Positions 24,040 through 32,603 of a stretch of 64,000 nt of DNA are shown piece after piece. Source of the DNA: Chloroflexota bacterium. GTDB lineage: Bacteria; Chloroflexota; UBA11872. The notes beneath the pieces were generated by a model, which saw only the letters and a program-made list of their open reading frames with translations, had not been told where the DNA came from and searched no databases. Within the stretch, counting starts at the first letter, position 1, and each line of letters opens with the position of its first letter. Location: NCBI GenBank assembly GCA_026708035.1, contig JAPOVQ010000035.1, positions 232,058 to 296,057 on the forward strand, written 5' to 3'. Position numbers and translations under genes: made by a program.

Positions 24040-26829
24040 CTAGGGCCGCAGCCTCGCGTTGAGGTCGCCCTCGAATACCTCATACGCCACCTCGCGGGCT
24101 TCTGAAACCTCCACCCGCAGCAGCGGGATGAAGCCCACGTGCTCTTGGGCCACGTAGCTGCCCCGATCCACGGCGCGGATGAGTCGCATCGCGAGCGTCC
24201 ACCGCCCCGGGTCGAGCGGATCGTCCTCGCCCACGGCGCCATTGGTCCGAGCGCCGGCGGCCAAGCTGCCCGTGCGCGGATCGAATCTGAAATAGGCGTC
24301 GACGGCGGCGGGCCGCGAAGAAATCTCGCCGGGAAACCACCGCTCGGCTGAAGGCCGGCCGAACCCCGGATAGACGGGGAGTCCGCCCTCCGTCGTCTCC
24401 ACGACGATCCAATCCTGTCCCGTCCAGCGGTCCGGCTCCCGGTTATGCAGCGCGAGGGCAAAGCTGAGCCGCCCGTCCGTGGCGACGAGATTGGACAGCC
24501 GGACAGTGACGGACCGCCAATCCCCGGGCGTGAACGGCATGAGCGGCGCGATCGCGCCGTCCGGCGAGTAGACCGCCACGCCGTCGTTCCACCAGATCGG
24601 CTGCCGCGCCGCCGGCGGGAACATGGATGGCGTGAACCAGTGCGGCACCACAACGACGTCCGGAATGTGCTCGCCCAGCGGCTCGATTCCGAAGTCCGTC
24701 CGCATGTGCATGCGGCCCGGGAACACCTCACCCACGAGCCGCGCATGCGCGAGCGTGGATGCGGCGCGCAGGGCGAAGGTCGATTGGATCGCCGGGTCCA
24801 CATAAGCGACGGCGGACGGCGGCACGGCCCGCCGCAGCGCCTCATAGGACGCCGGGATCGGCGGGGCTTCGAGCTCGAGGAACGCCGGACGCACCCGATA
24901 GAGGGCGTCGCCCCCATCCCGAAAGAGAAGTTCGAACAGCTCCGGATCTTGCAGCCAGCGCCTGGCGCGATCCGGCAAACCCTCGATCCAAGCATCCGTG
25001 GCGTGCACGTACGCGACGCCCAGGCGCCTCAGGGCGGCAGGTTCGAGGTAGCGCCTGGCGTCCTGGTACTCGGGGCCAACCTCGTAGAGCAGATGTGCCG
25101 CCTGGATGAACCCCGACGCGTTGGGACGCCCGGTAGCGGTGGACATGGCCGTCGGCTCCGGGGACAGGATGCGCGCCTCGATATCCGTGTGGTCCCGGAT
25201 GTAGCCGGCAAGCCGCGCGGACCTCAAGCGCGGGTACACCTCTCGGTGCCACGCACCCATCGCCTCCGCCTCTCGCGCTTCGACGCCCGCGTTGGCGAGC
25301 AGCACGCCCTGACTGAGCCCCGGATCGATTGCCCGCAGGGGTGACACCACGGTCGGCCAGGTCATCAGCCCCACGATCGCCGCGCCCGCGGCCCAGCGCC
25401 AGCCGGGCCTCAGCGCCCGAAGTCGCGGGCTCACGGCCAGCATCGCCGCCAGCAGCCCGAAGTTTCGCGCGTGCCCGTCGAGCCTGGTGACGTCCTGCTG
25501 CCCGATCTCGTATTGCAGCGTCAGCCCGGCAAGGACGAACACGCCGGCGGCGACGACCATCGCCAGACTGAACCGATCTCGCCCTGCCAGGAGGGCGGCG
25601 CCGCCGGCCAGCGCCAGAGGTCCCAGGGCCAGCAGGCCCAGCCCGCCGGATAGTGTGGTGAAGGACGCCAGCGGTTGCCGGGCGCTCGTGTCGTCGACCC
25701 AGCCGAGCGACAGGGCGCCCGCGTCCTCCCCAAACAGGACGGCCGTGATGATGCCGCCGCCGAAGGCCAGGAGGAGCGCGGCCAGCGCCGGTCCCGCCGC
25801 GGCGCGCAGGACACCGCCGGTGATGGCGCGTTCGCGGCGGGATTGCCAGAGCTCGACGGCCTCGAGCAGCCCCCACAGCGCCAAAACGACCGGAGCCACG
25901 GCCTCGTCCACCAGCCCCAGGAACCCGACCAGCGCAGCCAACGCGACCCGCCGCGCCCAGTGCCCATCCCCGCCCTGCGTGGCTCGCTCCAGCGCCACCA
26001 GCGCCAGGGCGTAGGCCAGCGGAAACGTGGGCTTCCAGACGTTTGGCGGCACGGACTCGCTTGCCCCAAGCCCATCCACGTAGACCGTCCCCAGCGCCGC
26101 GCGCAGACCGGCTTCCGGCATCCCGGCAGGGACCGGGACCTGGAGCACACCCGGCGCGGCGAACAACAGCGTTTGCGTCCCGGCCGCCAGCAGCAGCGGC
26201 CCAAGCGTCACGACGGCCGGCCAGGAACCGCGCCGGAGCAGCAGCGTCCCCACGACCAGCGCGAAGCTGGTCCAGATGTACGCGCCCAACAGCTCCGTCA
26301 CGAACGCCGGGTCGGGCCCTACCGGCGGCGTGAGCAGTGCGATCAGCAGGTCGACCCCGTAGTGATAGGGCACGGCCATGCCGGGATTCCACGGCAGTTC
26401 CGGCGGATGCGGCCCGCCGGCGCGCATCGCCGCGATGAACCCGTGATGGATGTAGGGGTCGGGATTCGGCATGAGCTGTCGCCCGGCCAGCGCGACCCAA
26501 AGCAACGCCAGCACCGCCACCGCGAATCCCGCCGCGACGCGTGGCCGCACCCGGAGGCGCTCGCGCCAACGCCAGGCGATTCCCGCGCCGAGCGCCAGCA
26601 CGACCACCCAGGCCACCACCGTCCCGCCGAGCCCAGGCCATAGGTAAACGACGAAGTTGGTGACCAGCCCCCAAAGGGCCAGGCCGACCACCAGACCCTG
26701 CGCCAGCGCTAGGAGCTCGTCGGTTTGTCCCAGCGCCACCCGCGCCACCGCGAATCCGACGACGGCCAGCACGACAAGCTCTGCCGCCAGCAGCAGCAAG
26801 CCTGGAATTACCGCGGAATCAACGATCAT
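24040..26829 (-). CDS. Large polytopic membrane protein, possibly GT-C-type glycosyltransferase
   Basis: 929 residues from the ATG at 26829. The first ~480 residues form about a dozen hydrophobic helices. The first extracytoplasmic loop contains NPDPYIHHGFIAAMRAGG and MAVPYHYGVDLLIALL, which resembles the acidic loop of GT-C enzymes. The last ~400 residues form a soluble domain (from about RLAGYIRDHTDIEARILSPE) with a beta-rich C-terminal part. GT-C enzymes use lipid-linked sugars on the outer face of the membrane. I infer this only from layout. It lies 27 bases after a tRNA gene on the same strand. Confidence 0.7.
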   Translation of the reverse strand: MIVDSAVIPGLLLLAAELVVLAVVGFAVARVALGQTDELLALAQGLVVGLALWGLVTNFVVYLWPGLGGTVVAWVVVLALGAGIAWRWRERLRVRPRVAAGFAVAVLALLWVALAGRQLMPNPDPYIHHGFIAAMRAGGPHPPELPWNPGMAVPYHYGVDLLIALLTPPVGPDPAFVTELLGAYIWTSFALVVGTLLLRRGSWPAVVTLGPLLLAAGTQTLLFAAPGVLQVPVPAGMPEAGLRAALGTVYVDGLGASESVPPNVWKPTFPLAYALALVALERATQGGDGHWARRVALAALVGFLGLVDEAVAPVVLALWGLLEAVELWQSRRERAITGGVLRAAAGPALAALLLAFGGGIITAVLFGEDAGALSLGWVDDTSARQPLASFTTLSGGLGLLALGPLALAGGAALLAGRDRFSLAMVVAAGVFVLAGLTLQYEIGQQDVTRLDGHARNFGLLAAMLAVSPRLRALRPGWRWAAGAAIVGLMTWPTVVSPLRAIDPGLSQGVLLANAGVEAREAEAMGAWHREVYPRLRSARLAGYIRDHTDIEARILSPEPTAMSTATGRPNASGFIQAAHLLYEVGPEYQDARRYLEPAALRRLGVAYVHATDAWIEGLPDRARRWLQDPELFELLFRDGGDALYRVRPAFLELEAPPIPASYEALRRAVPPSAVAYVDPAIQSTFALRAASTLAHARLVGEVFPGRMHMRTDFGIEPLGEHIPDVVVVPHWFTPSMFPPAARQPIWWNDGVAVYSPDGAIAPLMPFTPGDWRSVTVRLSNLVATDGRLSFALALHNREPDRWTGQDWIVVETTEGGLPVYPGFGRPSAERWFPGEISSRPAAVDAYFRFDPRTGSLAAGARTNGAVGEDDPLDPGRWTLAMRLIRAVDRGSYVAQEHVGFIPLLRVEVSEAREVAYEVFEGDLNARLRP

Positions 26830-26856
26830 GGCGATCCGTTGTGCGACTCGGCATCG

Positions 26857-26932
26857 TGGAGCCCAGGGTGGGACTCGAACCCACGACCTGCGGTTTACAA
26901 AACCGCCGCTCTGCCGATTGAGCTACCTGGGC
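26857..26932 (-). tRNA. trnT(ugu): tRNA-Thr (anticodon UGU)
   Basis: A 76-base cloverleaf with encoded CCA. The 7-bp acceptor is GCCCAGG with CCTGGGC, discriminator U. The D-arm holds AGCTCAATCGGCAGAGC. The anticodon stem is GCGGT/ACCGC with loop TTTGTAA, giving UGU. The T-arm is GTGGG TTCGAGT CCCAC. It reads ACA codons. Confidence 0.96.
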
Positions 26933-26939
26933 AGACCGC

Positions 26940-27401
26940 TGATTTTCATGGCTGCGAACCCGAGAGGCGATGCACCAGTCGCCATCGGTCAGCATAGACG
27001 AGCAACCTTCGATCACGGTCGAACCCCACCGGCCGGCCGTGGGCCACGCGAAGTCCGTCATTCCGGCGAAGTGAGAACTTTGAGCAATCCCAGCTGCAAG
27101 AGCCTCAGAGTTGGTCCGCTCTCCTCCCCCTTGATGGGACTCTTGCGTCATCCCTCCCGTGGATCCTGGAGAGCCGGTCCGGTCCCCTCTCCCTTGACGG
27201 GAGAGGGTTAGGGTGAGGGTGATTCGGGGCCTTGGCACGGGATGTCAACCATATGTGCAAGGGTCTCGGAAGTCGGAGATCCTTCCACTCAAATCAACCA
27301 ACAGATTGTGGGGTCCCACAGGCGCTGAGTCACCATGCGGCCCGCCGAGGTCAAGGTTCCCCACTACCCCCACCACGTCCACCACTGCGGCTCGACCGCA
27401 G
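26940..27401. repeat. Gene-free gap with repeats of both hairpin families
   Basis: The gap holds a partial CGTCATTCCGGCGAAGTGAG (~27,057) and a complete CCCTCTCCCTTGACGGGAGA-GGGTTAGGGTGAGGG hairpin (~27,183-27,222). A diverged half-copy (CTCTCCTCCCCTTGATGGGA) lies at ~27,119. No gene is visible. Confidence 0.75.
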
Positions 27402-28823
27402 TCACGACCAGATCGAGCGCATCTGCCAGACGTCCACCGAGCACACGCCCGCGTCCAGTTGAGCGAACAGCGCCACGCCGCGACTGTCCGAACGCGAAGG
27501 GTAGATCCGCTGGGTCAGGCACTGCCGCCCGTTGGCAAACACCTCAACGATTGATCGATCGATGAATATCCGCAACTGCAGCGCCTCGTCTGTGTCCAAA
27601 TCAAGCGGCGCGTGCTGCACGGCGCGCCCAACCACGTCCGGGGCGGCGCTCGAATCTCCGGGATCGAGGGATATCCGACCCTCGGCACGCGAATAGACGA
27701 TCCGCGTCTCCTCCGCCCCGTCCGGCGAACGGCCCACGGCGATACCGACTTCGCCCGCGGTCTCGCGCTCGAAGGCCACCGCCACCTCGGAGCAGGATGC
27801 ATCCACGCCGTCCAACGGCGCCGGCGCTCCCGCTGGCACATGCAAGTCGTCGAAGCGCCGATGAACGCCCCGCAGCGCCTGGAGTTCCGGCACCGGCTCG
27901 ATTCGCAGCAGGCCGTCGCCGCCGAGCGCGAGCACCCGCGGTAGGCACATCACGCCCGACCAACCCGAAGCCCGTTGGGCGGCCTCCGTGCGGCCCTCGG
28001 TCACCCAGCCAAACATGAGGCGGCGGTCGGCGTCGTCGCGCAGCGAAAGCCCGGCGCACAGCGTCCCGCTCTCGAGCGAGAACCCGCCGAAGTTCATGCG
28101 GCCATGCCGCCGCGGCACAAACTGCTCTCCTTCCATCGCGCCCACGTAGTACTGCACGCCCCGCTCGTGGCTGGCGAAGAGCAGCACGTGCGCTTCGCCC
28201 AATCTGAACAGGTCGGGAACCGCGCAATCGCTCTCGTTGCCCGGCTCATAGAGCAAGCCGCGGTAGTCCCAGTTCACGAAATCCCGCGAGCGGAACAGGA
28301 ACGCCGTGTCGCCGGCGCCCTCGACCTTGCCGCCGCAGACCAGATACCACGTGTCCCCGTCACGCCACGCGCACGGGTCCCACGCCCGCCACCCGGCCTC
28401 CGGGTCGGTCGGATGCGGGATCAGCGGATTGGACGGATGCCGCGACCACGTGCGCAGGCCGTCCGTGCTCGTCGCGACGCAAATGCCGTCGGGATTGCCG
28501 TAGTACACCAGCGCCGGCACGCCATCGAGATCGATCGCGCCGCCGCTGTAGCAGCCGCTGCGGTCGGGTCCGCCGGGCTCGGGCGCCAGCGCGATCGGCA
28601 AGTCCCGCCAATGCACCAGGTCCCGGCTGACGGCATGGCCCCAATGCATCCGCCGCGGATTGTCATAGGCGTCGTCGGGGTTGTGCTGGTAGAAGAGGTG
28701 AAAGGCGCCGTCCCAATGGATCGTCCCGTTCGGATCGCCGAGAAAGTTCGCCGGCGCCGTGAAGTGATACGCGGGACGGTAGCGGTCGTCCGCCAGGCAC
28801 CGGCGGTTGTCCTCGGCGCTCAC
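27402..28823 (-). CDS. Glycoside hydrolase family 32 (beta-fructosidase/sucrase-like)
   Basis: About 473 residues if it starts at the GTG at 28823; a TTG at 28883 gives 20 more. The five-bladed propeller begins with RPAYHFTAPANFLGDPNG, where the Asp of DPNG is the nucleophile. Then come FHLFYQHNP, GCYSGGAIDLDG and AWDPCAW in place of the usual RDP block. The usual acid/base motif ECP appears as SDCAVPDLF, with Asp before Cys and a Glu two residues earlier. A C-terminal beta-sandwich ends with IFIDRSIVEVFANGRQ, typical of GH32. It should release fructose from sucrose or fructans if the altered site works. There is no signal peptide, so it is probably intracellular. Confidence 0.88.
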   Translation of the reverse strand: MSAEDNRRCLADDRYRPAYHFTAPANFLGDPNGTIHWDGAFHLFYQHNPDDAYDNPRRMHWGHAVSRDLVHWRDLPIALAPEPGGPDRSGCYSGGAIDLDGVPALVYYGNPDGICVATSTDGLRTWSRHPSNPLIPHPTDPEAGWRAWDPCAWRDGDTWYLVCGGKVEGAGDTAFLFRSRDFVNWDYRGLLYEPGNESDCAVPDLFRLGEAHVLLFASHERGVQYYVGAMEGEQFVPRRHGRMNFGGFSLESGTLCAGLSLRDDADRRLMFGWVTEGRTEAAQRASGWSGVMCLPRVLALGGDGLLRIEPVPELQALRGVHRRFDDLHVPAGAPAPLDGVDASCSEVAVAFERETAGEVGIAVGRSPDGAEETRIVYSRAEGRISLDPGDSSAAPDVVGRAVQHAPLDLDTDEALQLRIFIDRSIVEVFANGRQCLTQRIYPSRSDSRGVALFAQLDAGVCSVDVWQMRSIWS

Positions 28824-28905
28824 AGTCGGCGCCCCGCTCACGGAAGCGTGTGCGTGATCTCTTGAGCAGCGGCTGGAGAGCAAGCCCTTTCCCCTCTCCC
28901 GCTAA

Positions 28906-29071
28906 GAGACCTTTGCGTGAATCGTCCGATGGAGCCCGAAGGGCCGGTCCGATTCCCTCTCCCTTGATGGGAGAGGGTTATCCCTTCTCCCTCGAAGAGA
29001 CCTTTGCGTGAATCGTCCGATGGAGCCCGAAGGGCCGGTCCGGTTCCCTCTCCCTTGATGGGAGAGGGTTA
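28906..29071. repeat. 91-bp-period tandem duplication carrying the CCCTCTCC hairpin
   Basis: A 75-base unit (GAGACCTTTGCGTGAATCGT through GGGAGAGGGTTA) occurs at 28906-28980 and again at 28997-29071 with a single obvious base difference. The second copy continues into AGGGTGAGGGTGATCC. The tight match indicates a recent local duplication of a repeat found elsewhere in the window. Confidence 0.88.
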
Positions 29072-29143
29072 GGGTGAGGGTGATCCGAGGCCTGGACGTG
29101 GGGTGTCGACCCATCATGCAGAGGCTTCCTCGCGCGCGAATAC

Positions 29144-29938
29144 CTAGCCCGACGCAGCCGCCCCAGCCCAGCCCGCAACCAACGGAAACGCGCTGTCCGG
29201 AAGTCCGTCGCCAGGGTCCAGCCCCAAGCCGTCGATCACCGGGTGCGGCAGGTGCGGGTCATAGACCGCCGCCGCGTCCACCATCGCCACGCGATGGGCC
29301 ACGCGCCACTCGTCGGTCAGATTCGGACCAGCCATGTGAAACGTGTAGCCGTTGTGAAACGTGCAATCGCCCGCCTGCAGCGGGATGGTGATTCTCGGCA
29401 ACCACGCCACCTCGTCCACGTTTTGCAGCGAGCCCTTGGCGATGTCCGGCCGGTGGCCGTGCGCCACCTCCTTGGGCAGGTCCTTCCAGTGCTGGCTGCC
29501 CATGGCAAAGCTCATGCAGCCCATCTCGACCGACGTGTCCTGAAGCGCGATCCAGGCGGTGAGCGCGCCGGGCGCGTTGCCCAGCGCCCACAGCGGCATG
29601 TCCTGGTGCGGCCGGGTCGGCCCGTCGTTTTGCGGCGGCTTGGCAATGATGTCGTCGTGCCACAGGCGCAGCGGCATCCCCGCCAACCGCTCGGCGGCCG
29701 CCCCCAGCCGGGGAAGCATCGTCAGCGCACGCATGGTCTCGTTCCACTTCCACAGCTGCACCCGCTGCTGGTTCGCGCCGTCGATATCCAGTTCGCCCGT
29801 CGGCCCCGCCAGCAGCAGCTTCATCCCCTCCTCGCGGTAGGCGGCCGCCTCCTCACAGCTGATGAGTCCCGGCAGCTTCACCGCCCCGTGGACGCGGTAG
29901 AAGTCCACCATCGCCTGCGTCACTTCACCCGCTGCCAT
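29144..29938 (-). CDS. Phytanoyl-CoA dioxygenase (PhyH) family oxygenase, second copy
   Basis: 264 residues from the ATG at 29938 (MAAGEVTQAMVDFYRVHG). The iron site is clear: HxD in RPHQDMPLWALG and the distal His in FHNGYTFHMAGPN, with an Arg (EWRVAHR) placed to bind 2-oxoglutarate. GCMSFAMGSQHWKD is the matching loop. The first PhyH protein in this window is only distantly similar. It lies 45 bases after a peptide-binding lipoprotein gene, the same pairing as at 5,650-9,577, so oxidation of a compound handled by such a transporter is a fair inference. Confidence 0.88.
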   Translation of the reverse strand: MAAGEVTQAMVDFYRVHGAVKLPGLISCEEAAAYREEGMKLLLAGPTGELDIDGANQQRVQLWKWNETMRALTMLPRLGAAAERLAGMPLRLWHDDIIAKPPQNDGPTRPHQDMPLWALGNAPGALTAWIALQDTSVEMGCMSFAMGSQHWKDLPKEVAHGHRPDIAKGSLQNVDEVAWLPRITIPLQAGDCTFHNGYTFHMAGPNLTDEWRVAHRVAMVDAAAVYDPHLPHPVIDGLGLDPGDGLPDSAFPLVAGWAGAAASG

Positions 29939-29983
29939 CGCACATCTCCTTCACCAGCCGCGGTGCCTGGCAGCGTCGCACAC

Positions 29984-32296
29984 TCACGCGTCGGGAATGA
30001 ACCATTGAAACGCGCGGTAGGGCTTGGTGAAGTTGGCCCCGGCGCCAAACCACAGGTTCGCCTCGTCGTCGGGGAAGTTCTTCACCCGGTTGTTGATGAT
30101 CACCGGCTGCGGGGCGAAGCCCACGGTGCCGATCACCGTCAGGTGCTCCGCCTGCCACCCGAAGTATTCCTTGCCCCACCTGTCGTAGTCGGGTGTGCCT
30201 GGAGCGGACAATTGCCATCGCCATTTGGCCTCGGCGTTGGCCTTGATCTCATCCGGCGGCTCGGGCCCCCATCCGCCGTTGGTGGCGAACCACGCGGTCC
30301 ACCCGCCCGCCCAGACGGCTCGCTTGCCCTTGTAGCCCCAGACCCACGGGACCCAGCGGGTGAAGTACCCGGTGGCTTCCGTGTGCTCGGTACCGATCAT
30401 GATCTCGGTGAGCAAGTCCAGGCGCTCCTCGTAGATCGGGCGCTCCATCTGGATCCACCGGGTGTCGAGCCCGACCTCGCGCCAATTCTCGGCCACCAGC
30501 TCGGCGATCGCGTCCTTCGGGCCTTCCTGGTCGCCGATCTCCATGATCAGCGTCAAGCGCTCGCCGTCCGGTCGCAAGCGCCAGCCTTGAGCGTCGCGCT
30601 GGTTGAGGCCCAAGCCGTCGAGCAACTCGTTGGCCTTGGCCGGGTCGTACTCGGTGTGGATCGTGCCCCAGTGGTTCTCGTAGAACGGGTAGCTCGGGAG
30701 GATCGTGCCCTGAAAGGGCGTCGCCAAACCGAAGTACACCGCGTCGTTGATGAGTTCGCGGTCGATGGCCACTGACAGCGCGATGCGGAAGTCGAGCTCC
30801 TGGAAGATCTCGGCCACCGCCGCGTCCTTGTACGTCCAGTTGGGCTGGAGCGCCAGTGCCGAGCTTCGGAGCGCCTTGCTGATCAGCGTCCGGTAGTTGC
30901 CCGAGGCCTCCCGGTCGCGGTACAGCGGCATGTTGTAGAAGTCGAGCTCGAACTGCCCGAAGTCCAACGATCCCTGCGTCAGACGGATTTGGTAGACCTC
31001 TCGGTCCGACAGCAGCTCGAAGTTCAGGCCCTCCACATAGGGAAGCTGGTTCCCCTCCGTGTCGACGATGTGGAAGTACGGGTTGCGGTCGAGCGAGGCC
31101 CGGTCCACCGAGTGAGCGGTGAGCATCCACGGCGCCAGCACCGGTCGGTCCACCGCATGCCGGGTGAACCAGGTCTGGTGTGCGCCCCAGCGCATTTTGG
31201 CCCGGTACTGCTGCGTCCAATCGTCGAATCCATCCCGTCTGGCCAACCTCTCGGCCTCGGGGTTGAAGTCCGCGTGGAACTGCTCAATGTAGTGCGACGC
31301 GATGTAGAACCCGCGCTCACTCCCGCCGCGACCCAGCCGGTCCAGGAAGATCGGCGCCGGGTCCGGATATGAGATCTCGACCGTCAGCTCGTCGGGCGTT
31401 TCGACCTTCGGCGGATTGCCGTTGATAGGCGGCCACGGACCACGCGGCTGAAGCTCGGCGTTCAGCATGTAATTGTCGTAGTGCCACTGGAAGTTTTCGG
31501 ACGTGAACGGGGCCCCGTCCGACCACTTGTGCCCCTGGCGCAGTTCCAAGATGACGGTCGTGCCATCGGAACTCACCTCGTGATGCTTGACGGCGTCGTT
31601 GACCAGCGCGGTGCCCGTCATGTCGTAGGCCAGGGTGTCGGTGCGGTTGGCGTTGCCGATGTCCACCGAAATCGCCACGCTGCCAAAGTTCAGGCGGCCG
31701 CCGTAAGTGCCGATCGCTTCCCACGGCTGCCAGACCAAAGGCTCAGATGGCAGGCGCTCCTCGACCGGCGGCAACTCACCCGCCGCCACGCGGGCTGCCA
31801 GCGACGGCGCTTCCTGAAAGCTCGAGGGAATGAACCCCGTCGCCTCCATGTTGCGGCCTTCGGGAGCCATCGGCCGTTCCGCCACCGCGGCGGTGGGTTC
31901 AGCGGCAGGACTAGGCTCAGGGGTAGCAGTAGGTTCAGGGGTAGGACTCGGCTCGACGATCTTTTCGACAATGACTTCTTTGGTCACGACCTTCTCAACG
32001 ACAACCTCTTTGACTACGACCTTTTCAACCGGCACCTCCTTGATCGTCTCGACCGGGACCTCCTTGATCACCTCGACCGGGACTTCTTTGATCACCTCCT
32101 TGATCACTTCTTTGGTGACGACCGTCTCGACCGGGACTTCCTTCACAACCTCCTTGATCTCGGTGACCGTCACGATCTTTTCGACGACTTCGGCTTCGCC
32201 ACAGGCCGCCAGCGTCGCCGCGCCCACGCTTCCGGCCAATGCCGCCGCGCTTCCCCGGAGCAACGATCGGCGACTGACTGCCTTCGCTCGAGCCAT
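29984..32296 (-). CDS. ABC transporter solute-binding lipoprotein, SBP_bac_5 family, second copy
   Basis: 770 residues from the ATG at 32296, after a GAGGAGGAG ribosome site. The N-terminus has a twin-arginine motif (SRRSLLRG) and lipobox LAAC32. A long linker of KEVPVE-type units follows, then a Pro/Thr/Glu stretch (PSPTPEPTATPEPSPAAEPT). The binding domain contains WSDGAPFTSENFQWHYDNYM, a standard peptide-binding-protein segment, and RIALSVAIDRELINDAVYFG. No permease or ATPase genes adjoin it, so it may work with a transporter elsewhere. A PhyH gene follows at 45 bases. Confidence 0.92.
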   Translation of the reverse strand: MARAKAVSRRSLLRGSAAALAGSVGAATLAACGEAEVVEKIVTVTEIKEVVKEVPVETVVTKEVIKEVIKEVPVEVIKEVPVETIKEVPVEKVVVKEVVVEKVVTKEVIVEKIVEPSPTPEPTATPEPSPAAEPTAAVAERPMAPEGRNMEATGFIPSSFQEAPSLAARVAAGELPPVEERLPSEPLVWQPWEAIGTYGGRLNFGSVAISVDIGNANRTDTLAYDMTGTALVNDAVKHHEVSSDGTTVILELRQGHKWSDGAPFTSENFQWHYDNYMLNAELQPRGPWPPINGNPPKVETPDELTVEISYPDPAPIFLDRLGRGGSERGFYIASHYIEQFHADFNPEAERLARRDGFDDWTQQYRAKMRWGAHQTWFTRHAVDRPVLAPWMLTAHSVDRASLDRNPYFHIVDTEGNQLPYVEGLNFELLSDREVYQIRLTQGSLDFGQFELDFYNMPLYRDREASGNYRTLISKALRSSALALQPNWTYKDAAVAEIFQELDFRIALSVAIDRELINDAVYFGLATPFQGTILPSYPFYENHWGTIHTEYDPAKANELLDGLGLNQRDAQGWRLRPDGERLTLIMEIGDQEGPKDAIAELVAENWREVGLDTRWIQMERPIYEERLDLLTEIMIGTEHTEATGYFTRWVPWVWGYKGKRAVWAGGWTAWFATNGGWGPEPPDEIKANAEAKWRWQLSAPGTPDYDRWGKEYFGWQAEHLTVIGTVGFAPQPVIINNRVKNFPDDEANLWFGAGANFTKPYRAFQWFIPDA

Positions 32297-32603
32297 GGAC
32301 CGCTCCTCCTCCGCCAATCGGATTTCGTAACGCCGCTCTGGAATGCTAGTCACACCGTCGGCCGCGCACAATTCCTGGCAGAGGCGACTTTGAGTCCGTC
32401 ATTCCGGCGAAGCCCGTCCCCCGCGCGGGCGGGGACCGGGAATCCAACCCCGTGGGTCAATCGATGAATCGAGGGTACCCCTCGGTGCTGGGTCACATGG
32501 CGCCACACAGGTGTCAGTGTCGTCCATGCCCCAAAGCCTCAGACCAGCCGGTTGCCACCGCCGTTCAACACATCGCGACGGTCACCCGACCGACGTCAGA
32601 TCG
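32297..32603. repeat. Intergenic gap with a long-form palindromic repeat
   Basis: At ~32,396-32,450 lies CGTCATTCCGGCGAAGCCCG followed by TCCCCCGCGCGGGCGGGGAC and CGGGAATCCAACCCC. It is the long form also seen at ~12,250. The rest of the gap shows no coding signal. Confidence 0.75.

Noticed and set aside
23412..26674. Long alternative frames inside the large membrane protein and XRE genes
   Set aside because: Arg/Gly/Ala-biased shadows; the 929-residue membrane protein and the regulator explain the region.
31930..32180. Second block of regular repeats
   Set aside because: It encodes the KEVPVE-type linker of the second binding lipoprotein in frame.
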